Of a DNA stretch of 64,000 nt, positions 52,273 to 60,147 are shown piece after piece. The position numbers and the translations under genes are program-made. How positions within the stretch are numbered: the stretch's first letter is position 1; each line of letters starts with the position of its first letter. Under the pieces are notes generated by a model. The model had not been told where the DNA came from. It did no database searches and saw only the letters and a program-made list of their open reading frames with translations. Origin of the DNA: Streptomyces xanthophaeus (GTDB taxonomy: Bacteria; Actinomycetota; Actinomycetes; Streptomycetales; Streptomycetaceae); NCBI RefSeq assembly GCF_000725805.1, contig NZ_JOFT01000032.1:19735-83734 (forward strand). The letters are read 5' to 3'.

Positions 52273-52793
52273 CGAACACCGAGCCGACCGCCTTTCACCG
52301 GATCAAGATCCGCGTCGCAGCCCTGGTCTTCGACGGGGAGGACGTGGCCCTGATCCGCCGCACGAACGACCAGGGGACGAGCCACTACTCCCTGCCCGGC
52401 GGCAACGTGGAACCCTCCGAACCCCTGCCCCGAGCCCTGCAGCGAGAACTCCAGGAGGAACTCGGCCTCCACCCCGAGCACCTGTCAGGCCCGCCCGCCT
52501 TCACCTGGCTCCTGGACGCCATGGTGACCCGCCCCGGCAGCACCCCGCCGCGCAAGCTCCACCTCGTCTACCGGATCCAACTCGGCACCGGTGCCCGGCA
52601 GAAGCTCAAGACGTTCGAGGACGACGACACGGCCGGCCGCGGCGACATCGTCTGGCTGCCCTACCGACAGACCCGAGACCTGAACATCTTCCCCCCGGCC
52701 CCCATCGCCGACCTCGCCGGACCGACCGGCGACGTCGACGCCGCCTCGGCCCTCCTTCCTCAGCTGAACGACACCAACTACCAGTGGGTCTGA
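52269..52793 (+). CDS. Nudix hydrolase
   Basis: A 174-residue Nudix protein. The Nudix box is complete, GGNVEPSEPLPRALQRELQE followed by ELGL, with all the metal-binding Glu residues. It follows an N-terminal strand RIKIRVAALVFDGEDVALIRR. The substrate is a nucleoside diphosphate linked to another group, not further defined. The length is slightly long for the domain because of a C-terminal tail (LLPQLNDTNYQWV). The ATG overlaps a short upstream ORF by ATGA. Confidence 0.92.
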   Translation: MTNTEPTAFHRIKIRVAALVFDGEDVALIRRTNDQGTSHYSLPGGNVEPSEPLPRALQRELQEELGLHPEHLSGPPAFTWLLDAMVTRPGSTPPRKLHLVYRIQLGTGARQKLKTFEDDDTAGRGDIVWLPYRQTRDLNIFPPAPIADLAGPTGDVDAASALLPQLNDTNYQWV

Positions 52794-52831
52794 CCGAATC
52801 CCGGCACCGACCGGCCTGGTGGGCGGCGGTG

Positions 52832-53785
52832 TCATTCCTCGCGGGCGAAACGGTCAAGGGCTGCGAGGACGTGGGCGCGTGTCGTGGCGCTGCCCAGGTG
52901 GCCCGCGTCGGTGACGACGATCAGCTGCGCGTCGGGCCAGGCGCGGGCGAGTTCCCACGCGGTGTCGAGCGGGCCGGCCAGGTCGAGCCTGCCGTGTACC
53001 AGTACGCCGGGGATGCCGGCGAGGCGGTGGGCGTCGCGGAGGAGGACTCCTTCCTCCAGCCACGCGCCGTGGGAGAAGTAGTGGGCGCAGATGCGGACCA
53101 GGGCCAGTCGTGCGGCCGGGGGGCGGTCGCCGTACGGGTTGGAGGCGCCGTTCGTTTCCCCGGACAGGACCGCGTCCTCCCAGGTGCACCAGTCGGCGGT
53201 GGCCTTCTCCCGTACTGCGGCATCCGGGTGTGCTGTGAGACGGGCGTAGGCCGCGATGACGTCCCCGTCGCGCGGTGTGCCCGCGGCCCCGGCCAGGAAG
53301 CGTTCCCATTGCTCGGGGAAGAAGCGGCCCGCGCCCCGGTAGAGCCAGTCGATCTCGGAACGCCGGGTGGTGGTGACGGCGGAGATGACGATCTCAGACA
53401 CCTGCTCCGGGTGTGCCTCGGCGTAGGCCAGGATCAGCGTGGAGCCCCACGAGCCGCCGTACAGCAGCCATCGGTCGATGCCCAGGTGCTCCCGTAGCCG
53501 TTCCATGTCTGCGATCAGGTGGCGGGTGGTGTTGTGCCGCATGTCGGTCGTGGGGTCGCTCGCGTGCGGCGTGCTGCGGCCGCAACCGCGCTGGTCGAAC
53601 AGGACCACCCGGTACCGGTCCGGGTCGAAGTACTGGCGCGCCTCCGGCCGGCAGCCGGAGCCCGGCCCGCCGTGGACGACGAGCGCCGGCTTGCCGTCCG
53701 GGTTGCCGCAGGCTTCCCAGTACACGAGGTTGCCGTCGCCGACGTCGAGCATCCCTTTCTCGTACGGCTCTACCGGTGGATACAT
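52832..53785 (-). CDS. pip: prolyl aminopeptidase
   Basis: A 317-residue proline iminopeptidase of the alpha/beta-hydrolase S33 family. The oxyanion motif HGGPGSG is at 38-44, the DQRGCGRS strand near 65, the nucleophile GGSWGS has Ser112, and the acid and His are in HGRLDLAGP and DAGHLGS. It removes N-terminal proline from peptides in the cytoplasm. I use ATG 53785; a GTG at 53794 is nearer to GGAGG, so three extra residues are possible. It is separate from the MFS gene. Confidence 0.95.
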   Translation of the reverse strand: MYPPVEPYEKGMLDVGDGNLVYWEACGNPDGKPALVVHGGPGSGCRPEARQYFDPDRYRVVLFDQRGCGRSTPHASDPTTDMRHNTTRHLIADMERLREHLGIDRWLLYGGSWGSTLILAYAEAHPEQVSEIVISAVTTTRRSEIDWLYRGAGRFFPEQWERFLAGAAGTPRDGDVIAAYARLTAHPDAAVREKATADWCTWEDAVLSGETNGASNPYGDRPPAARLALVRICAHYFSHGAWLEEGVLLRDAHRLAGIPGVLVHGRLDLAGPLDTAWELARAWPDAQLIVVTDAGHLGSATTRAHVLAALDRFAREE

Positions 53786-53964
53786 CTCGACCACTCCCCT
53801 ACCTCCGGACAACCGGGTACGACCTTCCGACAGGATCTTGCAGTAGACACCATGGCCGAAGGTGCAGCAGGCCTGTCGGGTCAGAGGGGCGGGCTGCCCG
53901 GCCACGGAGCGGGCCTGCTGTTCGCGGGCTGCGGTGTCGTCGCGATGGCGGCCGGGGCGGTCCG

Positions 53965-55269
53965 TCAGGTGCGGCTCGGTGCCTGCTCCGGCCCCGGCTC
54001 CGGCTCGGGCTCCGGTTCCGGTTCCGGCTCTGTGGGATGCGCCGTCGGGCGGCGGGGCAGCAGCAACGGGGTCGCCAGCAGGAGCACTCCGGCCAGGGCG
54101 ATGGCCGTGCGCGGCCCGAGCAGGGTGCCCAGTACGCCCCAGAGGGCGGTGAGGAGCGCGGTCGAGGCCCTGGTCGTCACCGCCCAGGCGGAGAGCGTGC
54201 GCGTGACGCGGCCGGTCGCGGTGCGCCCCAGGCGGTAGGTGGCGTAGACGGGGTTGAAGACCCCGCAGCAGAAGATGAGCCCGAGTTCGACGCCCATCAC
54301 CCACAGCAGCCCTGCGGTGCCCGGCCCCACGAAGGCAAGACCGACGGGCCAGAGCGCGCGCAGGGTCCCGGCCACGACCAGGACCCGGTGCTCGCCGAAC
54401 CGGGTGACGAGCGGTGGGGCCAGCCGTGAACCGAGCAGGCCGCCGATGGCGGGCGCGGCGAAGGCGAGGCCGTACTGCCACGGTGCGAACCCGAGCCGGC
54501 CGAGCATCAGGACGGCCAGCAGCGGCGAGGCGGCCATCACCAGGGCGTTGAACAGGGCGGTGTTGAAGAGCAGCGGCCGCAGCGTCGCGTCGGCCAGGAT
54601 GTACCGCCAGCCGTCGAGCAGGTCCCCGGCCCTCATGGGTGCGGCCTCCCGGCGCCCGGGCCGCGGCTCGTGCCCGCCGGCGGCGCGGATGCCGAGGGCC
54701 GAGAGCAGATAGGTGACCGCGTCGGCCAGCACCGTCGCCACCGGGCCCAGGAGCCCGATCGCGGCGCCGCCCAGCGGTGGTCCGATGATCGTGGTCGTCC
54801 AGGCGGTGGATTCGAACCGGGCGTTGGCGACGAGCAGGTCCTCGGCCGGCAGCAGCGTCTTGAGGTACGCGCCGGAGGCGGCGCGGAAGGTGATGTCGGC
54901 CGCCGCGACGACGACCGAGACCAGCAGCAGCTGGAGGAAGGTGAGCACGCCGAGCGCGTAGGCGGCGGGGATCGTCAGCAGCGCCGCGCACCGCACCAGG
55001 TCCGTCGTGATCAGCACCGGCCGCTTGCGTCGGAACTCGACCCACGGGCCGAGCGGCACCGCCACGACCGCGCCCACCGCAGCCCCCACGGAGGCGAGCG
55101 CGGCCACCTCGGCCGGTCCGGCGTCCAGCACCTGGATGGCGATCAGCGGGAACGCGCCGAAGGCGAGCCACGTGCCGAGGGCGCTGGTCCCGTACGCACC
55201 CCAGAGCCACCCGAACGGCCGCCCCAGCCGATGTCCGCGCGGCCGGCCGATCCGGCGCCCTCTCCTCAT
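53965..55269 (-). CDS. MFS transporter, drug-efflux type
   Basis: A 434-residue transporter with 11-12 membrane helices. The MFS loop motif reads WVEFRRKRPVLITTD. The middle cytoplasmic loop is near residue 200 (EPRPGRREAAPMRAG). The protein ends in an Glu-Pro repeat (EPEPEPEPEPEPG) encoded by a near-perfect 6-bp repeat. It resembles the enterobactin-exporter-like (EntS) MFS group. It is divergent from the LysR gene, with ACAACCA sites between, so the regulator probably controls it. Substrate not known. Confidence 0.9.
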   Translation of the reverse strand: MRRGRRIGRPRGHRLGRPFGWLWGAYGTSALGTWLAFGAFPLIAIQVLDAGPAEVAALASVGAAVGAVVAVPLGPWVEFRRKRPVLITTDLVRCAALLTIPAAYALGVLTFLQLLLVSVVVAAADITFRAASGAYLKTLLPAEDLLVANARFESTAWTTTIIGPPLGGAAIGLLGPVATVLADAVTYLLSALGIRAAGGHEPRPGRREAAPMRAGDLLDGWRYILADATLRPLLFNTALFNALVMAASPLLAVLMLGRLGFAPWQYGLAFAAPAIGGLLGSRLAPPLVTRFGEHRVLVVAGTLRALWPVGLAFVGPGTAGLLWVMGVELGLIFCCGVFNPVYATYRLGRTATGRVTRTLSAWAVTTRASTALLTALWGVLGTLLGPRTAIALAGVLLLATPLLLPRRPTAHPTEPEPEPEPEPEPGPEQAPSRT

Positions 55270-55371
55270 GCCCGCCGCCCCTCCCCCACCACAGCCACTG
55301 CCACTGCCACTGCCACGCGCAACCGATCCGCGATGGGAAGCATCAAAGCGGGCACTTCAGCTGCGGATCAA

Positions 55372-55408
55372 ACAACCACGGCACGGCTCGGCCACAACCA
55401 ATGGTTGT
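55372..55408. promoter_or_regulatory. ACAACCA repeats, LysR operator candidate
   Basis: ACAACCA occurs at 55372-55378 and 55394-55400 (22 bases apart) and inverted as TGGTTGT at 55402-55408. The last two form a perfect palindrome around one A. All lie between the divergent MFS and LysR starts, the last ending 17 bases before the LysR ATG. This fits autorepression and activation sites. Confidence 0.6.
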
Positions 55409-55425
55409 ACCCGTAGGGTGTCGGC

Positions 55426-56388
55426 ATGGACCTCGAGACCGTCCGGACCTTCGTCGCCGTCGCCGAGGCGGGGCAGTTCCGGGAGGCCGCCGCCGAGCTG
55501 TCGGTCACGCAGCAGGCCGTCTCCAAGCGCATCGCCTCACTGGAGCGAAGTCTCGGCGCACGGCTGTTCACCCGTACCGCGCGCGGCGCCGAGCTCACCA
55601 TCGACGGGCAGGCGTTCCTGCCGCACGCGCGCGAGCTGCTGCGGGTCGCCGAGCGCGCGGTCGCGTCCGTACGTGCCGGGCGGCGTCCGCTGCGCGTCGA
55701 CGTGATCGCCTCGCGCACCGCGGCATCGGGGCTGATGCGCGGCTTCCACCGCGCGCACCCCGAGATCGACCTCGACGTGATGATGCTGTTCGACATCGAT
55801 ACGGCCGTCGCCGCCATCCGGTCCGGTGCGATCGACGCGTCCTTCCGCGCCGTCGCCGTGCCCGGCCGGCCCCTTCCCGCGGACATCGAGTCCGTCCGGG
55901 TGCTCGACGAACCGCTCCAGCTCCTCACCGGCCCCGCGCACGCGCTGGCGGGCGCCCGCTCGGTGCCCCTCGCCCGGCTCGCGGGGCACCGGATCTGGAT
56001 GCCCGGCATCGTCCCCGGTACCGAGTGGGCCGCCTACTACGACGACCTCGTCGCCGAGTTCGGTCTCAGCATCGAGGCGACCGGCCCCAACTTCGGCTCC
56101 GACGCCCTCCTCGACACCATCGCCGGCACCCCGGCCCTGGCCACCTTCATGGGCGAACAGAGCCTCCCCCAGCTACCGCCGGCAGGCGCCCCCACTGTCC
56201 TGCCCGCCGGCCACGGCCTGCGCCTCATCCCCGTGACCGATCCGACGCCCGTCTACCCGCACTCGCTGCTCTGGCACCGCGACAACCCCCACCCGGCGCT
56301 GGCCACTCTCCGCGCCCACCTCGCTGCCACTGCGGCCGGTCACGACACCACAGGGACCTGGACCCCGGACTGGGTGATCCCGCACTGA
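55426..56388 (+). CDS. LysR family transcriptional regulator
   Basis: A 320-residue LysR regulator. The helix-turn-helix is at residues 1-60 (DLETVRTFVAVAEAGQFREA, then LSVTQQAVSKRIASLERSLG), and the periplasmic-binding-like effector domain at 90-300 (LRVDVIASRTAASGLM). It is divergent from the MFS gene, the usual arrangement for its target. The effector is unknown. The ATG at 55426 is close to the palindrome, so the protein may repress itself. Confidence 0.95.
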   Translation: MDLETVRTFVAVAEAGQFREAAAELSVTQQAVSKRIASLERSLGARLFTRTARGAELTIDGQAFLPHARELLRVAERAVASVRAGRRPLRVDVIASRTAASGLMRGFHRAHPEIDLDVMMLFDIDTAVAAIRSGAIDASFRAVAVPGRPLPADIESVRVLDEPLQLLTGPAHALAGARSVPLARLAGHRIWMPGIVPGTEWAAYYDDLVAEFGLSIEATGPNFGSDALLDTIAGTPALATFMGEQSLPQLPPAGAPTVLPAGHGLRLIPVTDPTPVYPHSLLWHRDNPHPALATLRAHLAATAAGHDTTGTWTPDWVIPH

Positions 56389-56465
56389 ACGCCGCCGCCG
56401 ATGCCCGCCCGCTGTCTCACTCCGCTCAGGTGGGCGTGTCCGACCGAGCCGACCCGAATCAGCGG

Positions 56466-57143
56466 CTACTCGGCCCGTAGCGCTGCCAGACGCTGTTCGA
56501 ACGGCACGACCTCGAAGCCGTCCGCCGGATCGACCGACGTGATCGCCCCGGTCAGCGAACGGGGTGCGATCGCGGCGGCCGTGTCGGTGTCGGGGGCGGC
56601 GTCCCTGGCGGCGGGCACCCCGGCAGGCACCCCGGCGGGCGCCATGAAGCGTGCCAGCTCCGTGCCCGCGCGGACGATCCGCCGCGCCAGGCCCTCCTCG
56701 CCCCAGTCCTCCGAAGCCGCGTACACGGCGGTCGGCAGGACGAGCGCCCGCAGATAGGTGAACAAGGGGCGCAGGGCGTGTTCGGTGACCAGGGAATGCC
56801 GGGCCGTGCCGCCGGTCGCACCGAGGAGGACCGGCTTCCCGGTGAGGGAGTCCTTCTCGATGACGTCGAAGAAGGACTTGAACAGTCCGCTGTAGGACGC
56901 CGCGAACACCGGCGTCACGGCGATCAGGCCGTCCGCGGCGGCCACCGCGTCGAGTGCCGCGGCCAGCCGGGCGGGCGGGAACCCGGTGACGAGATGCTGG
57001 GCGATCTCGGTCGCCAGCTCCCTCAGTTCGATCACTTCGAGCTCGGCGTCCACCTGCCCCAGCGTCGCGGCCGCGAGCCGGTCGGCGAGCAGCCGGGTGG
57101 AGGAGGGCGAGCTCAGCCCCGCCGACACGACGACGAGCTTCAT
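56466..57143 (-). CDS. CE1759-type FMN reductase
   Basis: A 225-residue NAD(P)H-dependent flavin reductase of the flavodoxin-like NADPH-FMN reductase family. The phosphate loop reads SAGLSSPSSTRLLADRLAAA, and the FMN-side strand is LIAVTPVFAASYSGLFKSFFDV. It supplies reduced FMN to the neighbouring flavin monooxygenase. Its start overlaps the stop of that gene (ATGA at 57140-57143), so both are translated together. The C-terminal 50 residues carry an APxGVP repeat. Confidence in the pair is high; the substrate of the system is unknown. Confidence 0.92.
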   Translation of the reverse strand: MKLVVVSAGLSSPSSTRLLADRLAAATLGQVDAELEVIELRELATEIAQHLVTGFPPARLAAALDAVAAADGLIAVTPVFAASYSGLFKSFFDVIEKDSLTGKPVLLGATGGTARHSLVTEHALRPLFTYLRALVLPTAVYAASEDWGEEGLARRIVRAGTELARFMAPAGVPAGVPAARDAAPDTDTAAAIAPRSLTGAITSVDPADGFEVVPFEQRLAALRAE

Positions 57144-58249
57144 GCCTGCGTCCCTTCCTTCGAGGCCTTCGAGGTCTCCTGGGCCGCCGCCACGCGGGCC
57201 GAGTGGGTCGGCGCGTCCGGCACTCCGGCCGGACGCAGGTTCGCGAACTCCTTGCGCAGCACCGGTACGACCTCCTCACCCAGCAGGTCGAGCTGTTCCA
57301 GGACGGTCTTCAGGGGCAGGCCCGCGTGGTCGATCAGGAACAGCTGGCGCTGGTAGTCGCCGGCGTAGTCCCGGAAGGACAGGGTCCGCTCGATGACCTG
57401 CTGCGGCGAGCCGACGGTCAGCGGGGTCTGGGAGGTGAACTCCTCCAGGGACGGGCCGTGGCCGTACACGGGTGCGTTGTCGAAGTACGGGCGGAACTCG
57501 CGCACCGCGTCCTGAGAGTTCTTGCGCATGAACACCTGGCCGCCGAGCCCGACGATGGCCTGTTCCGGGGTGCCGTGCCCGTAGTGGGCGTACCGCTGCC
57601 GGTACAGGTTCACCATCTGCCGGGTGTGGGAGGCCGGCCAGAAGATGTTGTTGTGGAAGAAGCCGTCACCGTAGTACGCGGCCTGCTCGGCGATCTCCGG
57701 CGAGCGGATGGAGCCGTGCCACACGAAGGGCGCTACGCCGTCCAGCGGGCGCGGGGTCGAGGTGAAGGACTGCAGCGGCGTACGGAACTTGCCCTTCCAG
57801 GAGACGACGTCCTCGTCCCACAGGCGGCGGAGCAGCGCGTAGTTCTCTATCGCGAGGTCGACGCCGTCGCGGATGTCCTTGCCGAACCAGGGGTAGACCG
57901 GACCGGTGTTGCCGCGGCCCATCATCAGGTCGACGCGGCCGTCCGCGACGTGCTGGAGCATCGCGAAGTCCTCGGCGATCTTCACCGGGTCGTTCGTGGT
58001 GATCAGCGTCGTCGACGTGGAGAGGATCAGGTTCTCGGTGCGCGCGGCGATGTAGCCGAGCATGGTCGTCGGCGAGGAGGGGACGAACGGCGGGTTGTGG
58101 TGCTCGCCGGTGGCGAAGACGTCGAGGCCGACCTCCTCGGCCTTCTGCGCGATGGCGAGCATGGCCTTGATGCGCTCGTGCTCGCCGGGCGTGCGTCCGG
58201 TCGTCGGATCGGCCGTGACGTCACCGACGGTGAAGATCCCGAACTGCAT
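57140..58249 (-). CDS. CE1758-type FMN-dependent luciferase-like monooxygenase
   Basis: A 369-residue luciferase-fold flavin monooxygenase. Family segments are QFGIFTVGDVTADPTTGRTP at the N-terminus, GEHHNPPFVPSSPTTML, and DLMMGRGNTGPVYPWFGKD. It uses reduced FMN from the reductase encoded next door to oxygenate a small substrate. The pair is recognised as CE1758/CE1759 type. An inverted repeat 19-32 bases upstream of the start may be an operator, but no regulator gene is adjacent. Confidence 0.93.
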   Translation of the reverse strand: MQFGIFTVGDVTADPTTGRTPGEHERIKAMLAIAQKAEEVGLDVFATGEHHNPPFVPSSPTTMLGYIAARTENLILSTSTTLITTNDPVKIAEDFAMLQHVADGRVDLMMGRGNTGPVYPWFGKDIRDGVDLAIENYALLRRLWDEDVVSWKGKFRTPLQSFTSTPRPLDGVAPFVWHGSIRSPEIAEQAAYYGDGFFHNNIFWPASHTRQMVNLYRQRYAHYGHGTPEQAIVGLGGQVFMRKNSQDAVREFRPYFDNAPVYGHGPSLEEFTSQTPLTVGSPQQVIERTLSFRDYAGDYQRQLFLIDHAGLPLKTVLEQLDLLGEEVVPVLRKEFANLRPAGVPDAPTHSARVAAAQETSKASKEGTQA

Positions 58250-58267
58250 GACTCCCCTTCCAAGATT

Positions 58268-58281
58268 GTTGACGTTTCAAC
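58268..58281. promoter_or_regulatory. GTTGA-N4-TCAAC operator candidate
   Basis: A perfect 5-bp inverted repeat with a four-base spacer lies 19 bases upstream of the luciferase-like gene start. The position suits a repressor or MarR-type site, but no cognate regulator is nearby. Confidence 0.45.
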
Positions 58282-58484
58282 TACACCCCGCAACATGTGG
58301 CCCGCCCGGGCTATTCCCGAGCCCTCCAGGAGGCCGGTGTGCCCGGCTCACGCCCGTCCCTCTCGGGGGCAGCGGATGCCCCAGGAAGGCCAGGACATGC
58401 CGCATCCCCATGTGGCGGACTCAGTGTGAAAGGCCCCCCAGCCTGGACTCCCTGGCAGCGAGCGGCGCCGGTCCCGGCCTCCGG

Positions 58485-58967
58485 TCAGGCCAGGTGGACG
58501 AAGCGGTGCACGCGGAAGGAGGTCAGGGGGTCGGGTTCGATGCTCGCCGAGTCCACCCGGTAGCTGCCGGCACGGAGGTCGAGAACGGCGCCGTCCGTCA
58601 GTGTCCCGACCTCCGTGCCGAAGTAGGCGGCGTCGAACAGGACGAGCTCGCCCACGGTGCCCAGTACGGGCCCTTCCTCCCACTCGGCGGCGGGAAGCCC
58701 GGCCACGATGACGTCAGCGACGCCTTCCTCGGTCTCCGCGTAGTCCCAGCGCACGAGGACCCGGTGCTCGGCGAGGTACGCGGTGGTGGAGGGTTCGCCC
58801 CCGAGGACGAGGGCTTCGGCTCCGTCCGGCAGTTCGAGCACTCCCAGGAGGTCCATCACCTGGCAGGCACGGTCGTAGTCGCCCTCCGTTCCCGTCCAGT
58901 GCACCAGCGCGGCCTGCGGAACCACCACGAAGGGGCCGCCCTCCGTATCCAGCCACGTCAGCGACAT
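58485..58967 (-). CDS. Imm21 family immunity protein
   Basis: A 160-residue protein that fits Imm21: it starts MSLTWLDTEGGPFVVVPQAA, continues DYDRACQVMDLLGVLELPDG, and has the LVRWDYAETEE strand before a C-terminal beta half (GELVLFDAAYFGTEVGTL). Imm21 proteins protect against polymorphic toxins delivered between cells. No toxin gene lies near, so it is an orphan. It is divergent from the sirtuin gene. It has no signal peptide, which suits a cytoplasmic immunity role. Confidence 0.8.
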   Translation of the reverse strand: MSLTWLDTEGGPFVVVPQAALVHWTGTEGDYDRACQVMDLLGVLELPDGAEALVLGGEPSTTAYLAEHRVLVRWDYAETEEGVADVIVAGLPAAEWEEGPVLGTVGELVLFDAAYFGTEVGTLTDGAVLDLRAGSYRVDSASIEPDPLTSFRVHRFVHLA

Positions 58968-59062
58968 GCCGCCTCCAGCTCCACTACCTCAGGTCGTCGC
59001 GACAGCGTATGTGCGCCCACGATCGCCGTGCCGGCGGCCTGCCCGTTCCGTACGCTGACAGC

Positions 59063-59950
59063 ATGCGCATGCGCCCCACCCTGAGCTGGACGCCGACCGA
59101 GGACCTGGAGCCCGGCACCACCGATCCGGAGCCGCTCGCCGATGTGCTCGGGGCCGGCGGTGTCCTGGTGCTCAGCGGGGCGGGCATCTCCACGGAGTCG
59201 GGCATCCCCGACTACCGGGGTCAGGGCGGGAGCCTGCGTCGGCACACCCCGATGACCTATCAGGAATTCACCTCCAGCGCCCGGGCCCGGCGCCGGTACT
59301 GGGCGCGCAGTCATCTGGGCTGGCGCACCTTCGGCCGCGCCCGGCCCAACGCCGGGCACCGGGCCGTGGCGGCGTTCGGGCGCCGCGGCCTGCTCACCGG
59401 CGTGATCACCCAGAACGTCGACGGCCTGCACCAGGCCGCCGGCAGCGAAGGGGTGGTGGAACTCCACGGAAGCCTGGCCCGGGTGGTCTGCCTCTCCTGC
59501 GGCGCCTCCAGCGCGCGCCGCGAGCTCGCCCGGCGGCTGGAGGAGGCCAACGCGGGCTTCGAGCCGGTGGCGGCGGCGCTGAATCCCGACGGGGACGCCG
59601 ACCTCACCGACGGCCAGGTCGGGGACTTCCGCGTGCTGCCCTGCTCGGCATGCGGCGGCGTGCTCAAACCGGACGTGGTGTTCTTCGGCGAGACCGTTCC
59701 CCCGCAGCGGGTCGGGCACTGCCGCGAGCTGGTCGACGGGGCGACCTCGCTGCTGGTGCTCGGTTCCTCGCTGACGGTGATGTCCGGGCTCCGGTTCGTC
59801 CGCCAGGCGGCCCAGGCCGGGAAGCCCGTACTGATCGTCAACCAGGACCCGACCCGGGGCGACCGGCACGCCGTCACCCGGGTCGCGCTCCCCCTGGGGA
59901 CGACCCTGACCACCCTGGCCGACCGACTGGGCGTCTCCGTCGAGGGCTAG
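59063..59950 (+). CDS. sirtuin (NAD-dependent deacylase)
   Basis: A 295-residue Sir2 protein. The NAD loop GAGIST is at 39-44, the catalytic His in ELHGSL at 135, and two zinc Cys pairs at 143/146 and 194/197 (CLSC and CSAC). The segment QNVDGLHQAAGS is also conserved. It removes acyl groups from protein lysines using NAD+. The insert between the Cys pairs (ALNPDGDADLTDGQ) is long. The start could be ATG 59063 or 59069. No acetyltransferase partner is adjacent. Confidence 0.94.
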   Translation: MRMRPTLSWTPTEDLEPGTTDPEPLADVLGAGGVLVLSGAGISTESGIPDYRGQGGSLRRHTPMTYQEFTSSARARRRYWARSHLGWRTFGRARPNAGHRAVAAFGRRGLLTGVITQNVDGLHQAAGSEGVVELHGSLARVVCLSCGASSARRELARRLEEANAGFEPVAAALNPDGDADLTDGQVGDFRVLPCSACGGVLKPDVVFFGETVPPQRVGHCRELVDGATSLLVLGSSLTVMSGLRFVRQAAQAGKPVLIVNQDPTRGDRHAVTRVALPLGTTLTTLADRLGVSVEG

Positions 59951-60147
59951 AACGGCGCCGCGCTCTCCCCCGTTACGGAGGCTGCGGAGGGGGCCCTTCC
60001 TCCCACCAGGGGTGGCGCCCGGCTACACCCAGGGTTGTATTCCGGCGGAGGACGCCCTCTCTCTTGTTCCCGTCGAGAACCGGAGCTCACCCGCGCGCGT
60101 GGTACCGGCGAACGCGCTGGCGCGCAGGTGAGGTTGGGGGAAAACGG

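Noticed and set aside
52832..55210. Single 792-codon protein joining aminopeptidase and transporter
   Set aside because: Only the last 317 codons are aminopeptidase; the rest is an out-of-frame reading of the MFS gene. The two are separate genes with a gap at 53786-53964.
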